A DNA stretch of 12,178 bases from DAINBT01 sp036732785 (GTDB lineage: Bacteria; Planctomycetota; Phycisphaerae; Sedimentisphaerales; SM23-30). The stretch lies in contig CAZICK010000106.1 in the NCBI GenBank assembly GCA_964537505.1, forward strand, positions 1-12,178. Direction: 5' to 3'. Shown here one piece after another: positions 1 through 7,884 of this stretch; the first letter of the stretch is position 1, and every line of letters begins with the position of its first letter. A program made the position numbers and the translations under genes. Below the pieces are notes generated by a model. The model searched no databases. It was given only the letters and a program-made list of their open reading frames with translations, and was not told the DNA's origin.

Positions 1-74
1 TTACGTGGTCGATTATTCAACAATTCAACGGCCTTGTCAAGTGCAGACTGCTCGAAATCCCTGCATCTGTCCAG

Positions 75-289
75 ACCTCGACCGCTATAGTGTTCATCAA
101 ATCGGGTTTTTCAGCGGCTCTTCTCATTAGTCATATCCAACCGGTATCCTTGGAAAAAGTTCTCCTTCATGCCATTCAATCTTGGAAACTAAATCGTTCG
201 GCATCGTTTGTATCTTCATATCCAGCCAGACGACTATAGGTTCTCCATATCAGAACAGAAAAACTATCTTAAACAGCATCCATAAGCCC
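75..289 (-). pseudogene. Decayed IS1380-family transposase remnant
   Basis: On the minus strand, 238-179 reads YSRLAGYEDTNDAERFSFQD, which matches the N-terminal signature of IS1380-type transposases (SRLAGYED-NDAERL). Only a few bases on and in another frame, 186-145 reads SKIEWHEGELFPRI, which matches their C-terminal motif (EWHxGELFPRxGF). Further down, HYSGRG at 92-75 resembles the FYNGRG motif that follows in the family. Roughly 300 residues that should separate the first two motifs are missing, and stops and frame changes interrupt all frames. I infer an internally deleted, dead copy of an insertion sequence. A frame without stops continues from 110 to the window edge (ending in LNNRPR), but I do not recognise it; it could be part of the remnant or of another gene. 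Family assignment rests on remembered motifs. Confidence 0.6.
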
Positions 290-388
290 TATACTATCAA
301 ATTCTCACTTTTTTGCACGAATTTACTTGGGAAATCCGGGTTACAAGTTCTTTTATTCCAAGGACTTAGAGTTTCTGTTATTTTTGAC
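290..388. other. Non-coding stretch between hemA stop and the IS remnant
   Basis: I see no gene and no convincing intrinsic terminator here: no GC-rich stem followed by a T run on the minus strand. The block around 307-330 (a T run, then TTGCACGAATTTACTTGGG) could be the outer end of the decayed IS1380-type element, but I cannot delimit its terminal repeats. If so, the element inserted almost directly after the hemA stop codon. Confidence 0.35.
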
Positions 389-1648
389 TTAGCGGTCTTC
401 GTATTTGATGATAGATTCGATCATGTCTGCGGCTTCATCGGGGCCATAGGTTTGGGCGACGTTGTGGAAGTTTTTGATAAACCGATGCACTAATTTGTTG
501 ACAATGCGGTCAACAGCGGCCTCGGTTTTTTGCCTTTGGATTATCGTCATATTGTTTTCGTCGGCGAAAAAATGGTCGAGTTCAGACCGGCTTATCTGAT
601 GAAATTTTTTACGCAGTTTTCCAATGAGAGGTCCGATGTCAGAAAGGGCAAACCAATCCATGAAGCTTTCGACATTGTCAGCGATGATCTCACGTGCCTG
701 TCCGATGTCCTCCTGGCGGGCCTGGATGTTATCCTGTACGACCTGACCCAGATCATCGACGCTATAGAGGTAAACATCCTCGAGTTTGCCGACATCCGGG
801 TGGAAGTTACGTGGCACAGCGATATCGATAATGAGCAGAGGTCCGGTGCGATTAGACTCTACAAAGGATTTATCGAACAGATAGTCATCCGTTGCAGCGG
901 CGGCAACAATAATGTCAACCTGTTGCATGGCAGGTTTCAGGTCAGACCAGTTTGCGGCATTGATGTGGTAGTGTTCGGCCATTTTTTCGGCACGGTTCAA
1001 AGTACGATTGAAAACGGTTATGTTTTGACAGTCAAGGTCCACGAGATGGCGGATCAGCAACTCAGCCATTTCGCCGGCGCCAATAACGGCAACGGATGCG
1101 GAAGAGATATGTTCAAGCAACTGTTTGGCCAATTCGATGGCCACTCCTGCCACACTAACTCTACGTTGTGCGATTGAAGTGATGGAGTAAACCTCTTTAC
1201 TGGTGGCAAAAGCACAATGGAAGAGGCGATTAAGGACTTTGCCTGTACTCTTGATGCTTGTTGTTGCCAACCGGTAGCTTTCCTTGACCTGGGCGACGAT
1301 TTGAGCTTCTCCAACGATCAGACTATCGAGACTGGATGCGACGGTAAGCAGGTGTTCCACGGCGCGGGCATCGGTGTGTACGTATAGAAAGTCTTTGAAA
1401 TCGGCCAAAGGAACGCCGCAAAAGTCGCAGAGAAATCGGGCCAGATCATCAGTGTATGCCTCGGCGTTATCGGCGGCATAATAAAGCTCGGTGCGGTTGC
1501 AGGTGGAGAGAATGACGAATTCGGCGTTGGGGAATTTGATCTTGAGTTGACCGAGCGCTTCAGCGGAGTGCTCAGCACTAAAAGCGAGCTTTTCCCGGAT
1601 ATCGACCGGTGCGGTTTTATGGTTGAGTCCAAGAACAGCGATTTTCAT
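389..1648 (-). CDS. hemA: Glutamyl-tRNA reductase
   Basis: This enzyme reduces the glutamate on glutamyl-tRNA(Glu) with NADPH to glutamate-1-semialdehyde, the first committed step of C5-pathway tetrapyrrole synthesis in the cytoplasm. The 419-residue length is normal. The start reads MKIAVLGLNHKTAPV. The catalytic cysteine is Cys50 in LSTCNRTELY, GEAQI is at 113-117, the NADPH-binding loop GAGEM at 190-194, and IDIAVPRN at 274-281. The C-terminal part is the helical dimerisation domain. The ATG overlaps the stop of the upstream hemX-like gene in an ATGA, so the two are probably translationally coupled. This mirrors the known hemX-hemA pairing in other bacteria, where HemX influences the amount of HemA. 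No strong Shine-Dalgarno sequence is visible. It is the last gene of the operon although it acts first in the pathway. Its partner hemL lies three genes upstream. Confidence 0.97.
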   Translation of the reverse strand: MKIAVLGLNHKTAPVDIREKLAFSAEHSAEALGQLKIKFPNAEFVILSTCNRTELYYAADNAEAYTDDLARFLCDFCGVPLADFKDFLYVHTDARAVEHLLTVASSLDSLIVGEAQIVAQVKESYRLATTSIKSTGKVLNRLFHCAFATSKEVYSITSIAQRRVSVAGVAIELAKQLLEHISSASVAVIGAGEMAELLIRHLVDLDCQNITVFNRTLNRAEKMAEHYHINAANWSDLKPAMQQVDIIVAAAATDDYLFDKSFVESNRTGPLLIIDIAVPRNFHPDVGKLEDVYLYSVDDLGQVVQDNIQARQEDIGQAREIIADNVESFMDWFALSDIGPLIGKLRKKFHQISRSELDHFFADENNMTIIQRQKTEAAVDRIVNKLVHRFIKNFHNVAQTYGPDEAADMIESIIKYEDR

Positions 1649-2541
1649 TTGTTCAATTCTCTTGCGGGCTCAGGAACAGGTAAATTATCGCCGGAAAACG
1701 TATGCTTGGTCTTACACAGAACATGAGCGCCGACAAAGGCAAAGATGATCCAGACAAAGGCAATAATTGTCGCGTGAGCTATGCGTTTACCTTTAATCAG
1801 GCGCAACCGGTGCATGACCAACACCAGCGTCAAAACCATCCAGACGATCACCATACCGATAATTTTGGAATCGACCAGCCAGGCGAGAGGTTCCTCACCC
1901 AGAAACTCCGCTTTTAGCCAGACGCCTCCGATTCCCGTCAGCAGGCCGATGGTAAAAGAGATTAACGCTGCCTTCAGGGCCAAAAGATTGATACGTTCCA
2001 GTTTCTGAATATTGGGGACAACGCCAATCACTTTGGCGATCTGTTTTTGCTTCAGGCGATGACTGCCGAGCAGATAAACACAAGCGGTCACCACCGCTAA
2101 AAGAATCATCGCACCGCCTAATATCATGGCCAGGCCATGTGCCACGGCCCAGGGTGCGGAGGCGATCTCCTGTGGTTTGGCTGCCGGGTGGGCAACAAAG
2201 GCTGTTAGCGCAACTATCAGCAAAATTAGCCAGCTCATAACAGAGCCGAACCATACCTGACGAATCACCATACCCATGATCAGGTAGATCAATCCCAAAA
2301 GCAAAGTCAGCACTATCATCGACTCGAACAGCCCGGTCAGGGGGATTGCTTTTATGGCAGCCGCACGGAAAATCAGTATTACCGCCTCGCCAACTATCGC
2401 AAGGGCAAGACTATGGCCAAGGAGCGGCTTATATTTTTGGCCGCCGGGCCGTGTCTGTAAAATCCCCATTATCGCTGCTGTTACCGACAACGATATCACC
2501 GAAACAAAAACAACCAATTCAATTAAGGGCAGCTTAAACAT
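1645..2541 (-). CDS. hemX: HemX-like / CcsA-fold integral membrane protein
   Basis: A 298-residue protein with about eight membrane segments (roughly residues 6-28, 40-60, 68-92, 97-118, 132-158, 186-207, 222-246 and 254-275). It has the CcsA/YpjD fold: His135, His244 and His273 sit where heme-ligand histidines lie in CcsA. The tryptophan-rich WWD motif is degenerate, reduced to WLVDSKIIGMVIVW at 221-234, so it is unlikely to be the heme-presenting synthetase itself. That job fits the neighbouring ccsA. In Bacillus subtilis the hemX product next to hemA affects HemA levels; a similar regulatory or heme-sensing role here is inference from position and fold. It overlaps hemA by four bases (ATGA). 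The 101 bases upstream carry a candidate promoter. The alternative name would be a generic CcsA-domain cytochrome c biogenesis protein. Confidence 0.8.
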   Translation of the reverse strand: MFKLPLIELVVFVSVISLSVTAAIMGILQTRPGGQKYKPLLGHSLALAIVGEAVILIFRAAAIKAIPLTGLFESMIVLTLLLGLIYLIMGMVIRQVWFGSVMSWLILLIVALTAFVAHPAAKPQEIASAPWAVAHGLAMILGGAMILLAVVTACVYLLGSHRLKQKQIAKVIGVVPNIQKLERINLLALKAALISFTIGLLTGIGGVWLKAEFLGEEPLAWLVDSKIIGMVIVWMVLTLVLVMHRLRLIKGKRIAHATIIAFVWIIFAFVGAHVLCKTKHTFSGDNLPVPEPARELNK

Positions 2542-2582
2542 AATAGTTTTGCTTCACAGAAGCCTCTAAGCAGAGTATAAAG

Positions 2583-2611
2583 ATTATATCGAAACCTGCG
2601 CGGATATACAA
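2583..2611 (-). promoter_or_regulatory. Candidate internal sigma70-type promoter for hemX-hemA
   Basis: On the minus strand TTGTAT (2611-2606) and a perfect TATAAT (2588-2583) are separated by exactly 17 bases, inside the only real gap of the operon. The -35 match is only three of six. Transcription would begin near 2576, leaving a leader of about 35 bases before the hemX ATG at 2541. A small perfect hairpin (GCTTC-TGT-GAAGC, 2551-2563) lies in that leader. Confidence 0.5.
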
Positions 2612-2642
2612 CCTGATATGTCGGCACTTCTGAGCGGCGACG

Positions 2643-3437
2643 TCAGGCGTAGCTGTGCAGTCCCGAGAAGCTCGCGGCCAGATTCACCCACAGAAGGGTG
2701 ATTATCACCGCTGTCATTCCGAGAATCGCCCATAAACTGTTAATCCGGGCGTATTTCCTGCCGTACATATAGCGAAAATGAAAATAGCACAGGTATATCA
2801 GCCACGTTGCCAGCGACCATAATTCTTTAGGATCCCAGCCCCAGAAATCACCCCAGGCCAATTTGCCCCACCAACTGCCCAGAAACAGTCCCAGACTCAG
2901 CAGGGGAAATCCCAGGCAGATTATCCGATAAGTTCCTTCTTCGTACGAAACCAATTGCGGATCGCGCAAATCATTCTTGAATAACAATTGGCAAAAGGCC
3001 TGGACGGCGGCCTTAGCCATTATGATGTAAGAGAACATATACACCGCTACGTGCGGGGCGAACAGCCAGCACTGCAATGCCGGCGGCAGTTGGCGTGGAT
3101 GCCCGTCAAAAATAAAACCTGCGGGAAACAGAACCAGAACCCCCATCAGCATATCCATTGACCCGGACCCTACACGTAACGCTTGCCGGCAGAACACCGT
3201 CAGGGGATAAATCATCGCCCCCATAGTCAAAAACACCTCAAACAGATTCTGCATAGGCACGTGGCCAACATGATGCCAGCGATAGATGAACGCGACTGTC
3301 GCGGCCAGGAACCCGGCTACATAAAAACCATGACTGAGCTTTCGATAACGCAGGACAATCGCGACAAAAGCCAGCAGATACATCAGCATAGCTGTATAAA
3401 TCAACAGGTATTGTGTTGTGAATTTAAAAGTTTCCAT
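2643..3437 (-). CDS. ccsA: System II cytochrome c synthetase subunit CcsA/ResC
   Basis: A 264-residue polytopic membrane protein with about eight predicted segments. It forms, with ResB/Ccs1, the System II machinery that carries heme across the membrane and ligates it to CxxCH motifs of apocytochromes c on the outer face. The WWD signature is clear: WGDFWGWDPKELWSLATW at 195-212. Candidate heme-ligand histidines are His129 (after the fourth segment), His220 (YFHFRY) and His261 near the C terminus (GLHSY), at spacings like those known from CcsBA. The ATG lies 14 bases inside the 3' end of resB, so the two are coupled. The stop is followed by a 101-base gap. Membership in a heme operon suggests coordinated supply of heme and its covalent attachment. 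Confidence 0.93.
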   Translation of the reverse strand: METFKFTTQYLLIYTAMLMYLLAFVAIVLRYRKLSHGFYVAGFLAATVAFIYRWHHVGHVPMQNLFEVFLTMGAMIYPLTVFCRQALRVGSGSMDMLMGVLVLFPAGFIFDGHPRQLPPALQCWLFAPHVAVYMFSYIIMAKAAVQAFCQLLFKNDLRDPQLVSYEEGTYRIICLGFPLLSLGLFLGSWWGKLAWGDFWGWDPKELWSLATWLIYLCYFHFRYMYGRKYARINSLWAILGMTAVIITLLWVNLAASFSGLHSYA

Positions 3438-4521
3438 ATTCGATCTTTTTGTGAGTTTTCAAAAATTTCCACGCCGGTCGCAGCCAGAAGTGCCAAAACA
3501 GACCAACTCCCAGCAGCAGATATCCGGTAAAGACCAAAGGCTGACCGGTATCGGAAGTTACCGACAGGATGGTGTATCGTCCGTTCTGATGGTCATAATC
3601 CGCCTGATAAAAATAGTATCCTCCGTAGTGGAGCGGCTTATTAACCTCGATAGTCTTTTGTACACGCTCTCGGCCGCTTTCGGTTACCGTTAAGTCACTG
3701 AAGTAATCGCGAGGCATGAGCACATAAACTAATCGCAATCCGTCCCGATCGTAATCCTCCGTGGGGAATCGTTCGAATACATAACCGGTACTTACCATCC
3801 CATCCGGACCGGTGAGCTGAACCTCAAGGGCAGGGTTCTCTCCTGAGTCAGGATCGTCCGAAACTACACGTTCGTTTTGCGCAATATCGATCCTGAAATT
3901 CTTGAATACCCGCAGTATCTTGATACCGCCCAAACCGTCGGAAAAATCCAGTTCCCGACCCGCCTGGGCGGGCATCTGTTCCTGCCGACCGCGGCGCGAT
4001 TGAATATATAATTTCCCGTGCTGCCAATAGTAGTCCATCTTGAAATCACGCAGATGTATTTCAAAGGGTATCTCTGCCAATTTGGTTTGCAGGTCGTTTG
4101 CCATAATGCGGTTTTCACTTTGCCCTTCGGAAATGACCATATAACCGGTGGGAATCTTTTCGATCCCCAGAAATTGTTTTTGCATCTGGTGACCTGCTTC
4201 GGAACCCAACATCGACCCAACCAGAACAAACACCAAACCGGCATGTATCAACAGCAGTCCCGACTCGCCTCTGAGCCGACGAAACGTCAGCATCCCTAAA
4301 GTCATAAGAACGGTAAATGCCACCCAAAAGATCGCCAAAGGCGGCGAATTAAAAAGTTTTTTCGCCCTGTCCGCCCCACAGAACGCGCCTGTTATCGACA
4401 ATATTATCAGCAATACAATCAATAACAACCCCGCCCACAGCTCAGCGCGTCTCAAATTTCTCATTGTTTTCTCAGACTTGTCCATCTGCTGCATGTTATT
4501 ATATATCGAATTATGAGTCAT
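3424..4521 (-). CDS. resB: ResB/Ccs1-like cytochrome c biogenesis protein
   Basis: A 365-residue ResB-family protein: three N-terminal membrane segments (about 28-49, 62-80, 87-106), a large extracytoplasmic domain (about 108-328) and a final segment (about 330-347). His93 in LIHAGLVFV of the third segment fits the conserved transmembrane histidine of the family, and PLHYGGYYFYQADYD at 296-310 is the typical ResB motif. It is the partner of CcsA in System II cytochrome c maturation. It is shorter than many Ccs1 proteins. The start is uncertain: ATGs lie at 4521, 4494, 4485 and 4464, and none has a clear Shine-Dalgarno sequence. I chose 4521 because it lies 17 bases after the hemL stop; 4464 (MRNLRRAELW) would trim a polar, low-complexity N terminus. 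It overlaps ccsA by 14 bases. Confidence 0.88.
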   Translation of the reverse strand: MTHNSIYNNMQQMDKSEKTMRNLRRAELWAGLLLIVLLIILSITGAFCGADRAKKLFNSPPLAIFWVAFTVLMTLGMLTFRRLRGESGLLLIHAGLVFVLVGSMLGSEAGHQMQKQFLGIEKIPTGYMVISEGQSENRIMANDLQTKLAEIPFEIHLRDFKMDYYWQHGKLYIQSRRGRQEQMPAQAGRELDFSDGLGGIKILRVFKNFRIDIAQNERVVSDDPDSGENPALEVQLTGPDGMVSTGYVFERFPTEDYDRDGLRLVYVLMPRDYFSDLTVTESGRERVQKTIEVNKPLHYGGYYFYQADYDHQNGRYTILSVTSDTGQPLVFTGYLLLGVGLFWHFWLRPAWKFLKTHKKIEYGNF

Positions 4522-4538
4522 CTAAACCACGATGTTCA

Positions 4539-5834
4539 TTACGGTCGGGTAGCCCGCTCCATCGCATTATAGTTGGCGGTAATGGTACGTCCGATGTTTT
4601 CTTCACTGTGAGCTGCGGAGATAAAGAAGGCTTCGAACTGCGAAGGCGGCAGGTAGATGCCCTCTGCCAACATGGCATGGTAATACCGGGCAAAAACCTT
4701 GGTATCGCAGGTCATAGCTTCATCGTAGTTGGTAACAGGTTTGTCCGTGAAGAACAGGCTACCCATACTGCCGATGCGTTGATATTGGAAGGGCAGTGAC
4801 AGTTTGTCAAGGTTATCGTGAATACCATCTTCCAGTTGGGATGCGCGGGCTTCGAGCGTTTGATAGATATCCGACGATAACTGATTAAGTGTGGCTAATC
4901 CTGCCGCGACAGCCAGCGGGTTGCCCGAAAGCGTACCGGCCTGATAAACCGGCCCAGATGGAGCAAGCATCCGCATAATGTCCCGGCGCCCGCCGAAAGC
5001 GCCGATAGGCAAACCACCACCGATTATTTTGCCGAGCGTGGTCAAATCGGGTTTTACATCATAAAGCTGTTGAGCGCCACCAATAGCCACGCGAAATCCG
5101 GTCATCACCTCGTCAAGAATTAACAGTATGTCATTTTCCTGTGTTATATCTCGCAGTTTCGTGAGGAAACCGTCAATCGGTGGTATTACCCCGGCATTGC
5201 CGACAACCGGTTCGACAATGACCGCGGCTATTTGACCGGGACATGCCTCGATCAGTTTGCCAACCGAATCGATATCGTTGAAAGTTGCGATAAGCGTATC
5301 GGCGGCAGTCGCCGCGGTGACGCCCGGACTGGTAGGTGTGCCGAGAGTTGTGGCGCCGGAGCCGGCCTTGACCAAAAAACTGTCTGCGTGACCGTGATAA
5401 CAGCCGGCAAATTTGATGACTTTATCCCGTTTGGTAAAAGCTCGCGCCAGACGCAGAGCGCTCATAGTCGCTTCAGTGCCGGAGTTGACCAGTCGCAGCA
5501 TTTCGATATTGGGCATAAGCTCAATAACCCGTTGGGCCAAATCGATCTCGCCGGCAGTTGCGGTGCCGAAACTGGTACCTTTATCGGCAGCGTCTTTGAT
5601 TGCACTGATAACCTTTTCGGGTGCGTGCCCCAGTATGCAAGGCCCCCAGGAACCGACATAATCGATATATTGTTTGCCTTCAACGTCCCACAAGTAAGCC
5701 CCATTGGCACGGTCCATGAAAACAGGAGTGCCGCCGACGCCGCCAAAAGCTCGTACCGGCGAGTTGACGCCTCCCGGAATGATTTCCTGGGCTTGTTCGA
5801 TCAACTGTTGATGTCTTGATGGGTACTGGTTCAT
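4539..5834 (-). CDS. hemL: Glutamate-1-semialdehyde 2,1-aminomutase
   Basis: A PLP-dependent class III aminotransferase-fold enzyme that converts the HemA product glutamate-1-semialdehyde to 5-aminolevulinate. Its 431 residues match the family length. Visible motifs are the start with PGGVNSPVRAF at 20-30, NSGTEATMSALRLAR at 117-131 (cofactor phosphate region), CYHGHAD at 145-151, DEVMTGFR at 241-248, the PLP lysine Lys269 in TTLGKIIGGGLPIGAFGG, and GTLSGNPLA at 300-308. The start overlaps the ahbA-ahbB stop in an ATGA, and it has one of the few clear Shine-Dalgarno sequences of the operon (GGAG at 5843-5840, five bases before the ATG). Its placement separates it from hemA, with which it acts directly. 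Confidence 0.97.
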   Translation of the reverse strand: MNQYPSRHQQLIEQAQEIIPGGVNSPVRAFGGVGGTPVFMDRANGAYLWDVEGKQYIDYVGSWGPCILGHAPEKVISAIKDAADKGTSFGTATAGEIDLAQRVIELMPNIEMLRLVNSGTEATMSALRLARAFTKRDKVIKFAGCYHGHADSFLVKAGSGATTLGTPTSPGVTAATAADTLIATFNDIDSVGKLIEACPGQIAAVIVEPVVGNAGVIPPIDGFLTKLRDITQENDILLILDEVMTGFRVAIGGAQQLYDVKPDLTTLGKIIGGGLPIGAFGGRRDIMRMLAPSGPVYQAGTLSGNPLAVAAGLATLNQLSSDIYQTLEARASQLEDGIHDNLDKLSLPFQYQRIGSMGSLFFTDKPVTNYDEAMTCDTKVFARYYHAMLAEGIYLPPSQFEAFFISAAHSEENIGRTITANYNAMERATRP

Positions 5835-6817
5835 TTCTGCTCCGTAAAATATCCGACGCTGGTTTTCTTGTATTCGACTATAGTTGACAGCACATCATAT
5901 TTTTGTGGTCTTATCCGCCTGACCATCTCGTCAATAAGTTGGTGCAGTTCCTGCTCGGTTCGGCAATGGGTCATGGCAAAAAGATTATAAGGCCAATCGG
6001 GCGCCGTCGCCCGCTGGTAACAATGGCTGACCTGGGGATATTGTGCCAACAAACTACCTGCTTTGTCAAACTGTTGTGGTTCAATTTCAAAAACAGCCAT
6101 TCCGTTTGCCATAAAACCGGCTTGTTGATGCCTGATACTGGCGCCGAATCGGCGGATAAGCCCGGTCCCTTTCCAGTCTTTTATCTGCCGCAGCACGGTA
6201 TCAACGTCGATTTTGATTGTCTCGGCAATTGCCTTGAAAGGCTCAGGAATCACGGGTAAATCTTCCTGTAATTGCCGTATCAGGGCGATCTGCAAATCAG
6301 AAAAAGAAGGCCTGACAATATGTTTATTATGCGTCGCTGCGACATCGAATTTATTGTCCTGTTTTTGGTCAATAAAATCAAATTGGACCTTTATCTTAAA
6401 CAGTTTTTCAGCGGGTAGAGAATAAATTGCGGATATACTATATGTCTGACGCAGGCGATTGATAGTCTCGTCGATCATTCTTTCGCTGGGCATGGTCAAC
6501 GTAAACCAAACGTTATAATTATGCTCCCGCCCATAATTGTGCGAAACGCCCGGCAGGGAGTTGACATCACTGACAAAGGCGTCCAGCTTTTCGGCAGGTA
6601 CCTGCCCAGCCACCAGTGTGCTGACATAGCCAAGATGTGCGGAATCGAAGATGGCGCCGATGCGGCGAATGATATCCTGCTCTTTCAATAGACCTGTTTG
6701 CCTGATGATTTCCGTTTCACTGCTGTCCAGCCCCCCGGCCAGTTTTGCAAAAGGCCTCGCTTCAATTGGAAAGTCAGCCTGGATGATATTCAGAATTTGT
6801 TTTTGCAGATCATTCAT
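5831..6817 (-). CDS. ahbAB: Siroheme decarboxylase, AhbA-AhbB fusion
   Basis: A 328-residue protein made of two tandem AsnC/Lrp-like siroheme decarboxylase units. AhbA and AhbB are normally separate chains of about 150-170 residues that form a heterodimer removing the two acetate carboxyls from siroheme to give 12,18-didecarboxysiroheme. The first unit (about 1-148) has a helix-turn-helix, IIRRIGAIFD at 49-58 and the AhbA-type motif VSHNYGREHNYNVWFTL at 91-107. The second (about 172-328) has LIRRFGASIRHQQAGF at 220-235, VSHCYQRATAPDWPYNLF at 263-280 and the AhbB-type C terminus VEYKKTSVGYF at 314-324. A polar linker at about 149-172 joins them. The paralogous NirDL fusion acts in heme d1 synthesis, but no other d1 gene is present. 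It overlaps ahbD and hemL by four bases each (ATGA), so start and stop are well fixed. Confidence 0.93.
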   Translation of the reverse strand: MNDLQKQILNIIQADFPIEARPFAKLAGGLDSSETEIIRQTGLLKEQDIIRRIGAIFDSAHLGYVSTLVAGQVPAEKLDAFVSDVNSLPGVSHNYGREHNYNVWFTLTMPSERMIDETINRLRQTYSISAIYSLPAEKLFKIKVQFDFIDQKQDNKFDVAATHNKHIVRPSFSDLQIALIRQLQEDLPVIPEPFKAIAETIKIDVDTVLRQIKDWKGTGLIRRFGASIRHQQAGFMANGMAVFEIEPQQFDKAGSLLAQYPQVSHCYQRATAPDWPYNLFAMTHCRTEQELHQLIDEMVRRIRPQKYDVLSTIVEYKKTSVGYFTEQK

Positions 6818-7884
6818 TGTTTTTGTTTTGGTTGATATATGCAGAACGGTTCCGATTCGAGGTAATCACCGGTCAATGCGTAAGCCCTGGCCCGGCAGCC
6901 GCCGCACAGCCGCCGGTAATCACAATAACCGCATTTGCCCTTATAATTGTCTGGATCACGAATCTGTTGTAAAAATTGTGAGTTATTCCATATTTCTTTG
7001 AAATCAAAATTATTTTGGCTTACGTCACCGGCCTCAATATCAAGAAAACCGCATATTTGCACCTTGCCGGTATGAGAAATAAAGGCAAAACTTTTACCAC
7101 CCATACAACCTGCGGGTCCGCGCCCATTTACGCTGGTTTTGGTATCTTGTGTACCCTTCGATGGGGCTTGTCGGATAATACGCTGATAGTGTGGGGCGCA
7201 GGTGACTCGCAACTGCATTTTCGATTTACCCTCTTGTTCGCTGAGCCACTGGAGGGCTTGCTCGTACTGCTGAGGTGTTATTTCCTGATCGGCCAGTTCC
7301 CTGCCACGCCCGGTCGGCACCAGCAGAAAAGGATTAAAGGTGATTGCGCCGAGCCGCTCGGCCAAACTCATAATCTCAGGCAACTCATCTATATTATGCC
7401 TGGTAATTGTCGTATTGATCTGAAATGGAAGGTTATTTCTTTTGGCGGCCTCAGTCGCGGTAATGGCACTATCGAATGCGCCTGGCACGCGGCGAAAATC
7501 GTCATGCGATTGGGCTGTCGCACCGTCGAGCGAAATTGAAATGCACTGAATACCCGCATCAATCATTTTGTTTACGGCCCGGTCATTGATTAACGCACCA
7601 CAGGGAGCCATCACTATACGAAGGCCAAGGTCACTGCCGTATCGTGCGATCTCGTATATGTCCCCACGCAGCATCGGTTCACCGCCTGTGAGAATGATAA
7701 TTGGCTGAGCAAAAGAAGCTATGTTATCAAGCAGGCGATAACATTGTTCGGTGGTCAGTTCGTCAGGATAGGTTTTATCCTGTGCCCCCGCCCGGCAGTG
7801 CTGACAGTTGAGATTACAGGTGCGGGTAACCTCCCAGGCTATCAAAAAAGGTAATGCTTGATCAGTTATTTTCTGTTTATTCAT
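6814..7884 (-). CDS. ahbD: Radical SAM heme synthase AhbD
   Basis: A 356-residue radical SAM enzyme that, by family, oxidatively decarboxylates two propionates of Fe-coproporphyrin III to vinyl groups, giving heme b. The SAM cluster motif is CNLNCQHC with Cys23, Cys27 and Cys30, preceded by the family's AWEVTRTC. GGEP is at 67-70 and SISLDGA at 116-122. The C-terminal part is SPASM-like, with cysteines 260, 278, 318, 321, 327, 330 and 348 for an auxiliary iron-sulfur cluster (CGYCDYRRLCGGCRAR). The start fuses with the ahbC stop in TAATG and the end overlaps ahbA-ahbB in ATGA. NirJ of heme d1 synthesis and other SPASM proteins are relatives; operon context favours AhbD. I see no clear Shine-Dalgarno sequence. 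The enzyme implies anaerobic or low-oxygen heme synthesis. Confidence 0.9.
   Translation of the reverse strand: MNKQKITDQALPFLIAWEVTRTCNLNCQHCRAGAQDKTYPDELTTEQCYRLLDNIASFAQPIIILTGGEPMLRGDIYEIARYGSDLGLRIVMAPCGALINDRAVNKMIDAGIQCISISLDGATAQSHDDFRRVPGAFDSAITATEAAKRNNLPFQINTTITRHNIDELPEIMSLAERLGAITFNPFLLVPTGRGRELADQEITPQQYEQALQWLSEQEGKSKMQLRVTCAPHYQRIIRQAPSKGTQDTKTSVNGRGPAGCMGGKSFAFISHTGKVQICGFLDIEAGDVSQNNFDFKEIWNNSQFLQQIRDPDNYKGKCGYCDYRRLCGGCRARAYALTGDYLESEPFCIYQPKQKQ

Noticed and set aside
530..1177. A 215-codon open frame on the plus strand.
   Set aside because: It lies entirely antisense inside hemA, whose frame has full family motifs. No recognisable domain in the antisense translation.
2551..2563. 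Hairpin GCTTC-TGT-GAAGC as a terminator between ccsA and hemX.
   Set aside because: The stem is only five pairs and no T run follows on the minus strand.
5232..5819. A 195-codon open frame on the plus strand.
   Set aside because: Antisense to hemL, which is unambiguous; the antisense protein shows no family features.
7015..7539. A 174-codon open frame on the plus strand.
   Set aside because: Antisense to ahbD, no domain visible, explained as a shadow of the real gene's codon use.
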